A DNA stretch of 64,000 bases from Acidimicrobiales bacterium (lineage in GTDB: Bacteria; Actinomycetota; Acidimicrobiia; Acidimicrobiales; AC-14): the NCBI GenBank assembly GCA_025463925.1, contig JAODBK010000067.1, positions 1 through 64,000 of the forward strand. The letters are read 5' to 3'. Below are positions 41,850-49,782 of this stretch, piece by piece (position 1 is the first letter of the stretch; each line of letters opens with the position of its first letter). Below the pieces are notes generated by a model. It had not been told where the DNA came from. It searched no databases and saw only the letters and a list, made by a program, of their open reading frames with translations. The position numbers and the translations under genes were made by a program.

Positions 41850-42961
41850 CGAAGCACCGCCGTCTTGACGCACAGGACGGGCGGCAGGTGGCGGGCCAGC
41901 TCGCGCCACGACGCGCCGGCGTCGGGGGACGCGAACACGTCGCCGGTGCGGGTGCCGACGTAGAGGCCGGCGGGGTCGAACGCGTCGGCGGCAAAGCCGT
42001 CGCGCAGCACCGTGAGCCAGGCGTTCTCCTGCGGCAGGCCCTGCTCGAGCGCCTGCCAGGTGTCGCCGCCGTCGGTCGTGCGGTACACGCGGAGCCGGGC
42101 GTCGGGCGTGCACCGGAACTCGTCGGACGTCAGCGGCAGCACGTACGCCGTCCCCGGATGGTTGGGGTCGGCGACCACGGGGAAGCCGAACGTCGACGGC
42201 AGGTCGTCGGCGCCGATCTCGCGCCACTGCCCGCCGAAGTCGTCGGAGCGGTAGACGCCCCAATGGTGCTGGAGGAACAGCGTGTCCGGCTCGGACGGGT
42301 GCCGGTCGACCTTGTGCACGCACTGTCCGAACTCGGGCGTCGGCTCGGGCAGGAACGGCGCGCGGATGCCGGCGTTGGCCGCCTCCCAGGTCGTCCCGTC
42401 GAGGGTCCGGTAGAAGCCGGCAGCCGAGATGGCCACGCCGAGGCGCGGGCCGCCGTCCGGATCCGGGATGACCGTGTGGAGGCACAGGCCGCCGCCGCCC
42501 GGCTGCCATTGCCGGCGGTGCTCGTGGTTCCAGAGGGTCTCGTCCAGCCGGAACGACACGCCACCGTCGTCCGAGCGGAACAGCGCCGCCGGCTCCACAC
42601 CGGCGTACACCACGTCCGGTTGGCCCTCGCCCGCCGGTTGCAGCTGCCAGACATGGGCGACGGCCGCGCCGGTGTGATCGGGGAAGCCGAGCGTCTCGGG
42701 CTCGGGCTCCACCCACGTCGCGCCCAGGTCGTCGGACCGGTAGACGGACGGCCCCCAGTGCGAGCTGGTGGCACCGACGAGCAGGCGGTTGCGCGCATGC
42801 CGGGTGTCCAGCGCGGCGGCGTAGATCTCCTCGCCTCGAAACCACGGACCGGCCTGGGCCCAACGGGCGCGGTCCGGCCCGGCCGTCAGCGCGAACAGGC
42901 CCTTGGTCGTGCCGACCAGCACCACGACATCCCCCGCGGTCGCGTCGATCTGTCCGGTCAT
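41846..42961 (-). CDS. BNR/VPS10-type beta-propeller (exo-alpha-sialidase-like) protein
   Basis: The 371-residue protein is built of BNR-like blades with Asp-box variants (VYRSDDLGATWVEP, LFRSDDGGVSFRL, VYRSDDFGGQWREI, VYRTTDGGDTWQAL, VFASPDAGASWREL). There is no signal peptide, so a cytoplasmic role is likely, and the catalytic sialidase arginine triad is not apparent. Annotation as a sialidase would be by fold only. The ATG at 42961 sits 7 bases after a TAACAT box that overlaps the stop of the upstream PGRP gene. It is coupled to the MoaD-like gene. Confidence 0.8.
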   Translation of the reverse strand: MTGQIDATAGDVVVLVGTTKGLFALTAGPDRARWAQAGPWFRGEEIYAAALDTRHARNRLLVGATSSHWGPSVYRSDDLGATWVEPEPETLGFPDHTGAAVAHVWQLQPAGEGQPDVVYAGVEPAALFRSDDGGVSFRLDETLWNHEHRRQWQPGGGGLCLHTVIPDPDGGPRLGVAISAAGFYRTLDGTTWEAANAGIRAPFLPEPTPEFGQCVHKVDRHPSEPDTLFLQHHWGVYRSDDFGGQWREIGADDLPSTFGFPVVADPNHPGTAYVLPLTSDEFRCTPDARLRVYRTTDGGDTWQALEQGLPQENAWLTVLRDGFAADAFDPAGLYVGTRTGDVFASPDAGASWRELARHLPPVLCVKTAVLR

Positions 42962-42968
42962 CGCTCGG

Positions 42969-42974
42969 ATGTTA
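42969..42974 (-). promoter_or_regulatory. Leaderless -10 box (TAACAT) of the BNR-repeat gene
   Basis: TAACAT ends 7 bases before the ATG at 42961. Its first three bases are also the TAA stop codon of the PGRP gene. Confidence 0.5.
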
Positions 42975-44909
42975 CGGGGTGGTCGCCGGCGTCGTGCTCG
43001 GCGCGGCCACCACGGCCCGACCGAGGTTGAGCCCGCCCCACGTGAGCGACGGTGCGACCTGCGGCTCGTCCCCGACCGGCCAGAGCCGACCGACGGTGTC
43101 GACGACCCATCCGCCCGTGCCCTTCTCGTTGAGCGTGATGCCGCGCGCCTCGTCGCTGCCTGCCGTGTAGTGGAACACCGTCAACGCCGGCGCGCCGCCG
43201 AAGGGATGCAGGCCGCCGAAGCCGTCGAGCACGTACCCGCTCACGCCGTCGGGCCGGACGGCGATCCCGCGCGCGATGTCCCAGCCCGGCCATGACGCGG
43301 AGCCGGTCCGCGGCGGCGCCGCGCCGAACGGGTGGACGCCACCCCATCCGTCGACGGTGTACCCGCCGGCGCGCGCACCGCCGGTCGCAACGCCGCGCGC
43401 GATGTCCCAGCCCGGCCAGTACGCGGCTTGCACCAGTGGCGCGCCACCGAACGGGTGGAGGCCGCCCCATCCGTCGAGCGCCCAGCCGCTGTCGGCCACC
43501 GGCCCGCGCGCCAGCCCGCGCATGATGTCCCACCCGCTCAGGTACAGGCCGGCGGTCCGATCCGGCGCGCCGCCGTACGGGTGCAGCCCGCCCCAGCCGT
43601 CGAGGACGTAGCCGCCGGTGGCCTCGCGGGTCGCGCCCCGAGCGATGGCCCAGCCCGGCCAGAACGCGCCGGGTTCCACCGCCGGCTGCGACCCCGCCGG
43701 GTGCAGGTCGCCGTACCCGTCGAGCGTCAGCACGCCGGCCCCGCCCGGCGTGGGCGTCCATCCGCCGAACGGGAACGCCGGCGCCGTCATCACGTCGTGT
43801 TGGACGTCGCGGCGCAGCTGCGGCAACAGCCCATATGCGAACTGGCCGGGGCACGACGTCTGATCCACGTCGCGGTGGCCCGAGATCGTCGGCAGCACCA
43901 CGGTCGATCCCTCCGGGAACTTCGACGCCGGGAACGCGCCGGCGACCACCGCGACCTGGCCGCCGGCGTCGATGCCGTGGTAGCCGAACTTCCACGCCAG
44001 CAGTGACCGCAGCGCGTTGTACATCGCCGCGGGAACCGGCGCCGATCCGAACTCGCCGATCAGCGACACGCCAGTCGATCCGGTGTTGTAGCCACCGGCA
44101 TGGGCGCCGACGACCGCCTTGGTGATGCCGCCGTACCGGCCTTCCCAGACGCGACCGAAGCGGTCGACGAGGAAGTTGTAGCCGATGTCGCACCACTGGT
44201 TGGTGTGGGTGTGGAAGTAGTAGATGCCGCGAATGATCGACGCCGTCTGATCGGGCGAGTAGTTGTTGGTGTTGTCGGTGTGGTGGACGATCGCGTTGCG
44301 AACGGTGGACGCGTACGACACGGTGCCGTCGCAGCCGGGCGCGAAGGTGCGGAAGCTCTCGTCGGCACCCCACTGGGCGCGACTGATGATCGCCGGAGGC
44401 GCCGGCTCGGCCGACGCGCCGGGCACCGACCAGCCCGCGGGGGTCGCCGCCTGGGGTGAGTGGATGGTGTGCACCCGCAGGTTGGCGACGACGCCCTGGT
44501 TCACGCGGACCTGGATCTCGCGGCGGTTCTCGCCGATCCACACCGGCCCGGCGGTCGACTGCCGCCGGAACTCCTTCGAGGTCGCGTCGGGCCCGATGTC
44601 GTCGTCGGTCGCCGCCGCTTGCCAGGCGCTCCACGCGCCGGTGGCCTCGCGCGTCCGGACCTCGAGTTCCGCGTCCGGCGGGCCGTCCCACGACATCCCC
44701 ACCATCTCGGTGGGGATGTCGGTGTGCAGCGACGCCATCGTGCCGGCGGGCACCGGGCCGCGCCGGACGATGCTGGTGCGCCCCTCCATCCGGGGTCGGG
44801 CCGGCGCGCCGGGCGACGGCGCGATGGCTCCGGTCGCCACCAACGTCGCTGCCAATGTCGCCACTGTCGCGCCCGCCGCCATCCGGGCGGCCACGCCACG
44901 TATCCGCAT
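42972..44909 (-). CDS. Secreted PGRP-type N-acetylmuramoyl-L-alanine amidase with six propeller-like repeats
   Basis: The 645-residue secreted protein has a signal peptide (about 1-36), a beta-rich N-terminal part (about 50-150) and a PGRP/amidase_2 domain (about 175-375). Candidate zinc ligands are His209 or His210 (IVHHTD), His345 (GHRDV) and Cys353 (TSCPG). The enzyme would cut the amide between N-acetylmuramic acid and the stem peptide. Residues from about 392 hold six units of about 42 residues (GYVLDGWGGLHPYGGAP and YWPGWDIARG types), nearly the same as in the CAP protein. A good binding site precedes the ATG. Confidence 0.9.
   Translation of the reverse strand: MRIRGVAARMAAGATVATLAATLVATGAIAPSPGAPARPRMEGRTSIVRRGPVPAGTMASLHTDIPTEMVGMSWDGPPDAELEVRTREATGAWSAWQAAATDDDIGPDATSKEFRRQSTAGPVWIGENRREIQVRVNQGVVANLRVHTIHSPQAATPAGWSVPGASAEPAPPAIISRAQWGADESFRTFAPGCDGTVSYASTVRNAIVHHTDNTNNYSPDQTASIIRGIYYFHTHTNQWCDIGYNFLVDRFGRVWEGRYGGITKAVVGAHAGGYNTGSTGVSLIGEFGSAPVPAAMYNALRSLLAWKFGYHGIDAGGQVAVVAGAFPASKFPEGSTVVLPTISGHRDVDQTSCPGQFAYGLLPQLRRDVQHDVMTAPAFPFGGWTPTPGGAGVLTLDGYGDLHPAGSQPAVEPGAFWPGWAIARGATREATGGYVLDGWGGLHPYGGAPDRTAGLYLSGWDIMRGLARGPVADSGWALDGWGGLHPFGGAPLVQAAYWPGWDIARGVATGGARAGGYTVDGWGGVHPFGAAPPRTGSASWPGWDIARGIAVRPDGVSGYVLDGFGGLHPFGGAPALTVFHYTAGSDEARGITLNEKGTGGWVVDTVGRLWPVGDEPQVAPSLTWGGLNLGRAVVAAPSTTPATTP
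43005..43740 (-). repeat. Six tandem ~126-bp protein-repeat units in the PGRP gene
   Basis: Six 42-codon units encode the blade consensus GYVLDGWGGLHPFGGAP followed by WPGWDIARG. The last unit near the C-terminus is degenerate. The patch 43196-43235 is identical over 40 bases to 26580-26619 in the CAP gene. Confidence 0.75.
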
Positions 44910-44984
44910 GGGTGTCGTCGTCCTCTCGTGTGCTCCGCCGCCGGCACAACCGGTCCCGACCCCGTCTGCAATGCTGACCTGTCC

Positions 44985-44998
44985 GGCGCCTTGGCGCC
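44985..44998. promoter_or_regulatory. GGCGCC-TT-GGCGCC inverted repeat before a GT4 start
   Basis: Two self-complementary GGCGCC units are separated by TT, ending 9 bases before the ATG at 45008. It may be an operator or simply block the ribosome binding site; no clear binding site is visible for that gene. Confidence 0.3.
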
Positions 44999-45007
44999 AG
45001 CACTCTC

Positions 45008-46147
45008 ATGCCCGCCCGCCCGCTGTCGGTCGCGCTCGACGCGACACCGCTGCTCGGCGCCCGCACCGGCGTCGCGGCGATGACGCTCGGCGCGCTCCGG
45101 GCGCTGGTCGCCGAGCGGGACGAGCTGGCCGTCGACGTGTCCGCCTACGCGCTGACGTGGCGGGGCCGCCAAGTGCTGGCCGGGGCGCTGCCGGCCGGTG
45201 TGCACGCGCACCACAAGCCGATGCCGGCGCGGCCGCTGCGGGCGGTGTGGCGACGGCTCGACTGGCCGGCGATCGAGTCGTGGACCGGACCGCTCGATGT
45301 CGTGCACGGGACGAACTTCGTCGTGCCCCCGACGCGGAACGCCGCCGCGGTGGTGACGATCCACGACCTCACGCCGGTGCGCTACCCCGAGCTCTGCCGG
45401 CGCGACACCCTCGCCTATCCCGACCTCGTCCGCCGGGCCCTGCGACGCGGCGCGTGGGTCCACACGCCCTCGCGCGCGGTCGCCGACGAAGTGGTCGAGC
45501 TGTTGGGCGCCGACCCGGAGCGCGTCGTCGCCATCCCGTCAGGGGTGCCGATGGCGTCCGAGCTGGCGGCCGGCGATGTCGCGCTCATGCGCGCGCCAGC
45601 CGGCCCGCCGTACCTGTGCACCGTCGGCACCGTCGAGCCGCGCAAGGACCACGTCTCGCTGGTGCGGGCCTTCGACGCGGTCGCCGGGGATCATCCCGAC
45701 CTCCGGCTCGTCATCGCCGGGCCGGACGGGTGGGGCGCCGAGCAACTCGCCGCCGCGGTCGCGCGGTCGCCGTACCGCGATCGCATCGAGCGCCGCGGGT
45801 GGGTGCCGGAGGACGAGCGCACCGCGCTGGTGCGCGGCGCGGTCGCGTTCGTGTTCCCGTCCGTCTACGAAGGGTTCGGGTACCCGCCGCTCGAGGCCAT
45901 GGCCGAGGGCGTGCCGGTCGTCGCCACCTCGGCCGGCGCGTTGCCGGAGGTCCTCGGCGACGCCGCCTTGCTCGTCGCGCCGGGCTACCCCGACGCGCTG
46001 GCCGGCGCCATCACGCGCCTGCTCGACGACGGCGGTCTGCGCGAGCGCCTGATCGAGGCCGGGCGGATGCGGGTCGCCCGGTACTCGTGGACCGCGTTCT
46101 CGCGCGGTCTCGCCGACCTCTACCGCCGCGCCGCGGCAGCCCGCTGA
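45008..46147 (+). CDS. GT4 glycosyltransferase, first of three in tandem
   Basis: The 379-residue group 1 enzyme begins PLSVALDATPLLGARTGVAAM, has VVTIHDLTPVRYPELCRR in the acceptor domain and YLCTVGTVEPRKDHVSLVRAF plus FPSVYEGFGYPPLEAMAEGVPVVATSAGA in the donor domain, where the glutamates of EGFGYPPLE are catalytic in the family. Two related genes follow. Substrates unknown; mannosyl or rhamnosyl transfer is common for this subgroup. Confidence 0.88.
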   Translation: MPARPLSVALDATPLLGARTGVAAMTLGALRALVAERDELAVDVSAYALTWRGRQVLAGALPAGVHAHHKPMPARPLRAVWRRLDWPAIESWTGPLDVVHGTNFVVPPTRNAAAVVTIHDLTPVRYPELCRRDTLAYPDLVRRALRRGAWVHTPSRAVADEVVELLGADPERVVAIPSGVPMASELAAGDVALMRAPAGPPYLCTVGTVEPRKDHVSLVRAFDAVAGDHPDLRLVIAGPDGWGAEQLAAAVARSPYRDRIERRGWVPEDERTALVRGAVAFVFPSVYEGFGYPPLEAMAEGVPVVATSAGALPEVLGDAALLVAPGYPDALAGAITRLLDDGGLRERLIEAGRMRVARYSWTAFSRGLADLYRRAAAAR

Positions 46148-46150
46148 GCG

Positions 46151-47164
46151 ATGCGCGTCCTCGTCACCGCCGAGCAACTCGACCGGCCGGTGCCGGGCGG
46201 CATCGCGACGTACATCCGCGGGCTCGAAGCCGGGCTGGCCGCGCTCCCGGACGGGCCCGACATCGCGCTGTGGCGGCCCACCGGCGTCCCCGCGTCGGTC
46301 GTGACGCGCGCGTGGGGGATCGGCCTGCTCCGGCCACGCGTGACACCGGTGCCCGACGTCGTGCACGCCACGACGCTGGCGATGCCGCCGTCGCGCACGC
46401 CGCGCTCGGTGTTCATCCACGACGTGTTGTGGCGCGACCATCCGGAGGCATTCCCGGCTCGCGGCCGCCGATGGCACGAGCGGGCGCTCCGTCGTGTCCT
46501 GCGCGACGCCGATCTGCTCATGGCGCCGTCGAGCGAGACCGCGGCGTCGATCGGTGAAGCGGCCCGCCGCGAGGTGCACGTGGTCGAGCACGGCAGCGAC
46601 CACCTGCCGCCGCCGGACAGCGTGGCCGCCGACGCGCTGCTGACGCGGCTCGGCGTCACTGGCGCGTTCCTGCTCACGGTGTCCACCGTCGAGCCCCGCA
46701 AGAACCTGGCCCGGCTGGTTCGGGCGTTCCGCGCCGCGCGACCCCTGATGCCCGATCCCTCGTGGCCGCTGGTCGTCGTCGGACCGGCGGGTTGGGGTCC
46801 CGCGCCGGTGCCGGAGCCCGGCGTGCTGCTGGCCGGCCCGGTGCCGGGGGCCACGTTGGCCGCGCTCTACGCCAGAGCCCGCCTCCTCGCGTACGTCCCT
46901 CTGGCCGAGGGCTTCGGCCTCCCGCCGGTGGAGGCGATGGCGGCGTGCACGCCGGTCGTCGCCAGCCCCCTGCCGGGCTCGGGGAACGCCGCGCTCGAGG
47001 TCGACCCGCTCGACGTCGACGTCATCGCCGACGGCCTGGTGCGGGTCGCATCCGACGACGCGCTTCGCTCACGGCTCGTGACCGCCGGCCTGCTGCGCTC
47101 CGGTGAGCTGACGTGGGCGGCGTCGGCCCGCCGGCACGTCGAGCTCTGGCGGACGATGACGTGA
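46151..47164 (+). CDS. GT4 glycosyltransferase, second in tandem
   Basis: The 337-residue group 1 enzyme has the same subgroup pattern as its neighbours: a reduced N-terminus (MRVLVTAEQLDRPVPGGIATYIRGL), VFIHDVLWRDHPEAFP, LLTVSTVEPRKNLARLVRAF and YVPLAEGFGLPPVEAMAACTPVVASPLPG with the EGFGLPPVE motif. The ATG lies 3 bases after the previous stop, and the end overlaps the third gene by GTGA. The three are presumably successive transferases on one repeat unit. Confidence 0.88.
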   Translation: MRVLVTAEQLDRPVPGGIATYIRGLEAGLAALPDGPDIALWRPTGVPASVVTRAWGIGLLRPRVTPVPDVVHATTLAMPPSRTPRSVFIHDVLWRDHPEAFPARGRRWHERALRRVLRDADLLMAPSSETAASIGEAARREVHVVEHGSDHLPPPDSVAADALLTRLGVTGAFLLTVSTVEPRKNLARLVRAFRAARPLMPDPSWPLVVVGPAGWGPAPVPEPGVLLAGPVPGATLAALYARARLLAYVPLAEGFGLPPVEAMAACTPVVASPLPGSGNAALEVDPLDVDVIADGLVRVASDDALRSRLVTAGLLRSGELTWAASARRHVELWRTMT

Positions 47165-48303
47165 GCACCCCCATCGCCGTCTCGCTGGACGCGACCGCGG
47201 TCCCGCCCGAGCCTCGTGGCGCCGGCCGGTACGTCATCGAGCTGGCGACCGCGCTCGAGGCCGCCGGCCGGGTCGACCTGTCGGTGCTCTGCCGCCGCGC
47301 CGACGCGCCGCGCTGGCGCGCCGCGGCACCGCGGACCGAGGTGATCGCCGACGCGCCCGGGCCGCGGCCGCTGCGATTGGCGTGGGAGCAGCTGCGGCTG
47401 CCGCGGCTGCTCGATCGGCTGGGTGTCGACGTGCACCACGGGCCCCACTACACGATGCCCGAGCGGTCGAAACTGCCGCGGGTCGTCACCATCCACGACC
47501 TCACGTTCTTCGACCATCCGGAGTGGCACGAGCGGGCCAAGGTCGCGGTGTTCCGCCGCGCCATCCGCCGAGCCGCCGAATGGGCCGACGCGGTGATCTG
47601 CGTCAGCGCGACGACCGCGGCCCGCCTCGACGCGATCTGCGCGCCGCGCGGCGCGGTCCACGTGGTGCCGCACGGCGTCGACCACGCGCGCTTCCGGCCG
47701 GACGAGGACGCGCCGGGTGCGGACGCGGCCGCGCTGGCGCGGCACGGGATCCGTCCGCCCTATGTCGCGTTCGTGGGCACGATCGAGCCTCGCAAGGACG
47801 TGCCCGGCCTGGTCGCGGCCTTCGACCGGATCGCTGACGCGTGGCCCGACGTCACCTTGGTGATCGCAGGTGGCGGCGGTTGGGGCGAGCGCCAAGCGGC
47901 GACCGCGGTCGCGGCGGCCCGGCATCATGACCGGATCGTCCGGCCGGGCTATGTCGACGACGACGCGGTGCCGGCGCTCCTCCGGCAGGCCGCAGTGGTG
48001 GCGTACCCGTCGCTGGCGGAGGGCTTCGGGCTGCCGGCGCTGGAAGCGCTGGCGTGCGGTGCGCCCCTTGTCACGTCGACCGGTTCGGCGATGGAGGAGG
48101 TGACCGGCGACGCGGCATCACTGGTCGCGCCCGGCGACCGCGTCGCGCTGGCCGACGCGCTGGCCGCGACGCTCGAAGGTGGGCCCGATGTGGCGGCGCG
48201 GCGATCCGCCGGTCTGGCCATCGCGTCGCGCCACACGTGGGCGGCGTCGGCGTCGGCGCACGCCGACGTGTACTGGTCCGTTTCCGGTCGCCGCGAGGGG
48301 TAG
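47161..48303 (+). CDS. GT4 glycosyltransferase, third in tandem
   Basis: The 380-residue enzyme opens AVSLDATAVPPEPRGAGRYVIELATAL and contains VVTIHDLTFFDHPEWHERAK, FVGTIEPRKDVPGLVAAF and YPSLAEGFGLPALEALACGAPLVTSTGSA (EGFGLPALE). The start GTG overlaps the previous TGA. Similarity to the other two points to tandem duplication. The TAG stop forms part of the -10 box of the next gene. Confidence 0.88.
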   Translation: MSTPIAVSLDATAVPPEPRGAGRYVIELATALEAAGRVDLSVLCRRADAPRWRAAAPRTEVIADAPGPRPLRLAWEQLRLPRLLDRLGVDVHHGPHYTMPERSKLPRVVTIHDLTFFDHPEWHERAKVAVFRRAIRRAAEWADAVICVSATTAARLDAICAPRGAVHVVPHGVDHARFRPDEDAPGADAAALARHGIRPPYVAFVGTIEPRKDVPGLVAAFDRIADAWPDVTLVIAGGGGWGERQAATAVAAARHHDRIVRPGYVDDDAVPALLRQAAVVAYPSLAEGFGLPALEALACGAPLVTSTGSAMEEVTGDAASLVAPGDRVALADALAATLEGGPDVAARRSAGLAIASRHTWAASASAHADVYWSVSGRREG

Positions 48304-48306
48304 CTT
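48301..48306 (+). promoter_or_regulatory. Leaderless -10 box (TAGCTT) of the GMD-like gene
   Basis: TAGCTT ends 7 bases before the ATG at 48314 and begins with the TAG stop codon of the preceding glycosyltransferase. GGGGAA between them could also act as a weak ribosome binding site. Confidence 0.5.
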
Positions 48307-48313
48307 CGGGGAA

Positions 48314-49216
48314 ATGCGAGTGCTCGTCACCGGAGCTCAGGGATTCGTGGGCGGGTGGCTGCTCGACCACCTGCGCGACATGGACGACGAGGTCGTCGCG
48401 CCCAAGGTCGACGTCACCGACTTCGACGCGATGGCGGCCGCGGTACGCGAGGCCCGGCCCGGCGCGATCTATCACCTGGCGGCGTTGACCCATGTCGGGG
48501 AGTCGTGGATGGCGCCGGCCGAGACGTTCCGCGTCAACGCCATGGGCACGCTCTCCGTGCTCGAAGCGGCGCGAGCCATCGACCGCACGCCGCGTGTCCT
48601 CATCGTCGGTTCGGCCGAGATGTACGGGGGTGTGCGCCCGGACGAGCTGCCCCTCAACGAGTCGTCGCCGCTCCGCCCGGCGACGCCGTACGCGGTCAGC
48701 AAGGTCGCGGCCGAATACCTCGGCGTGCAGGCCTGGCTCGGGTACGGCGTGCCGGTGCTGCGGGTGCGACCTTTCAACCACGTCGGCCCCGGGCAGTCCG
48801 AGCGCTTCGTGGTGTCGTCGATCGCGAAGCAGATCGTGGAAGCCGAGCGCGAGGGCGCCACCGGCCTTCGGGTCGGCAACCTCTCGGCGCGCCGCGATTA
48901 CACCGACGTGCGTGACGTGGCCCGCGCCTACCGGCTCCTGGTCGAGCGGGGCACCCCGGGCGAGGTGTACCAGGTGTGCTCAGGGGTCGACCTCGCGGTG
49001 CGCGAGATCGCCGAGCGGATGCTGGCGCTCAGCAAGCGGCGCATGACGTTGCGGGTCGACCCCGCGCTCGTGCGCCCGATCGACGTGCCGGCATTGCGCG
49101 GCGACCCGTCGAAGCTCGAGTCGGTCACCGGTTGGCGACCGCGGATCGATCTCGACGCCACGCTGGCCGACACCCTCGACTGGTGGCGCGCCAACATCGA
49201 CACGGTCGTCGCGTAA
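48314..49216 (+). CDS. Extended SDR, GDP-mannose 4,6-dehydratase / RMD-like
   Basis: The 300-residue protein has RVLVTGAQGFVGGWLLDHL, HLAALTHVGESWMAPAETF, VGSAEMYGG, the catalytic region TPYAVSKVAAEYLG and RPFNHVGPGQSERFVVSSIAKQI, the last diagnostic of the GDP-mannose dehydratase/reductase (GMD/RMD) branch. It would turn GDP-mannose into a 6-deoxy sugar such as GDP-rhamnose, or reduce that intermediate. A GDP-mannose-type pyrophosphorylase (14865) and phosphomannomutase (62595) are in the window. Substrate remains inferred. Confidence 0.83.
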   Translation: MRVLVTGAQGFVGGWLLDHLRDMDDEVVAPKVDVTDFDAMAAAVREARPGAIYHLAALTHVGESWMAPAETFRVNAMGTLSVLEAARAIDRTPRVLIVGSAEMYGGVRPDELPLNESSPLRPATPYAVSKVAAEYLGVQAWLGYGVPVLRVRPFNHVGPGQSERFVVSSIAKQIVEAEREGATGLRVGNLSARRDYTDVRDVARAYRLLVERGTPGEVYQVCSGVDLAVREIAERMLALSKRRMTLRVDPALVRPIDVPALRGDPSKLESVTGWRPRIDLDATLADTLDWWRANIDTVVA

Positions 49217-49232
49217 CCGTCTCCGGACGCGA

Positions 49233-49264
49233 CAAACGGGCGCTCGGGGGAGGGCGCCCGTTTG
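49233..49264. terminator. Bidirectional hairpin terminator
   Basis: CAAACGGGCGC (49233-49243) and GCGCCCGTTTG (49254-49264) form a perfect 11-base stem with a 10-base loop, between the convergent GMD-like gene and the coiled-coil protein gene. The TTTG and CAAA ends provide a short U-rich stretch in both directions. Confidence 0.75.
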
Positions 49265-49288
49265 CCGGATCTTGGACGTGGGGGGCGA

Positions 49289-49666
49289 CTACGCCGCGGC
49301 CTGAGCCCCGTTGGTGGTGGTCCGGGCCCGGGCGATCAGCTGATCCTGCGCCGAGTGGGCCGCGGTGCGGGCCTGCTTGACGAGCCCGCGCGCCGCCTCG
49401 GGCAGCTTCTCCTCGATCGAGTCGAGGACCGGGTCGATCCGCTGCTGGAACTGCTTCGTCAGCTTCTCGAGCTGCTCGGCGCCGACGGCGACCTGCTCCT
49501 CGACCCGCTTGCGCTGCGTCGAGAGCTGCGACTCGGCAGTCTTCAGTTGATCCTCGACCTGCTTGGTGAGCTCGCGCCGGCGGACCTGCGCCTTCTGGAA
49601 CCCGATCACGCCGAGGCCGACCGCGACGTACGCGGCGTCCTTCAGGGTCTTCTGCACGTCGGCCAT
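49289..49666 (-). CDS. Coiled-coil protein of unknown function
   Basis: The 125-residue protein is almost entirely helical: a short hydrophobic patch near the start (AAYVAVGLGVIGFQ), then long charged heptads (ELTKQVEDQLKTAESQL, QLEKLTKQFQQRI) and an Ala-rich tail. It resembles phasin-like or heparin-binding-haemagglutinin-like actinobacterial coiled coils in composition, but no family can be named. AGAGGAG precedes the ATG, and a good sigma70-type promoter lies upstream. It is a single-gene transcript. Confidence 0.72.
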   Translation of the reverse strand: MADVQKTLKDAAYVAVGLGVIGFQKAQVRRRELTKQVEDQLKTAESQLSTQRKRVEEQVAVGAEQLEKLTKQFQQRIDPVLDSIEEKLPEAARGLVKQARTAAHSAQDQLIARARTTTNGAQAAA

Positions 49667-49689
49667 GGGCCATCTCCTCTGCCTGGTCG

Positions 49690-49720
49690 TCGCCTTCGCT
49701 AGCCACCATAGCGATATTGA
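49690..49720 (-). promoter_or_regulatory. Vegetative-type promoter of the coiled-coil gene
   Basis: Read on the minus strand, TTGCAA (-35), a 17-base spacer and TATGGT (-10, TANNNT) lie about 30 bases upstream of the ATG at 49666. This is the clearest -35/-10 pair in the window; the exact outer coordinates are approximate. Confidence 0.55.
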
Positions 49721-49766
49721 TAAACAGTTGCAAGCAGACTGCCCGGTCGGTCACAGTGGTCCCGGC

Positions 49767-49772
49767 TAGCTT
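49767..49772 (+). promoter_or_regulatory. Candidate -10 box (TAGCTT) of the GT2 membrane gene
   Basis: TAGCTT lies 10 bases before the ATG at 49783, leaving about 3 bases of leader. Confidence 0.4.
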
Positions 49773-49782
49773 GGACCGCCGA

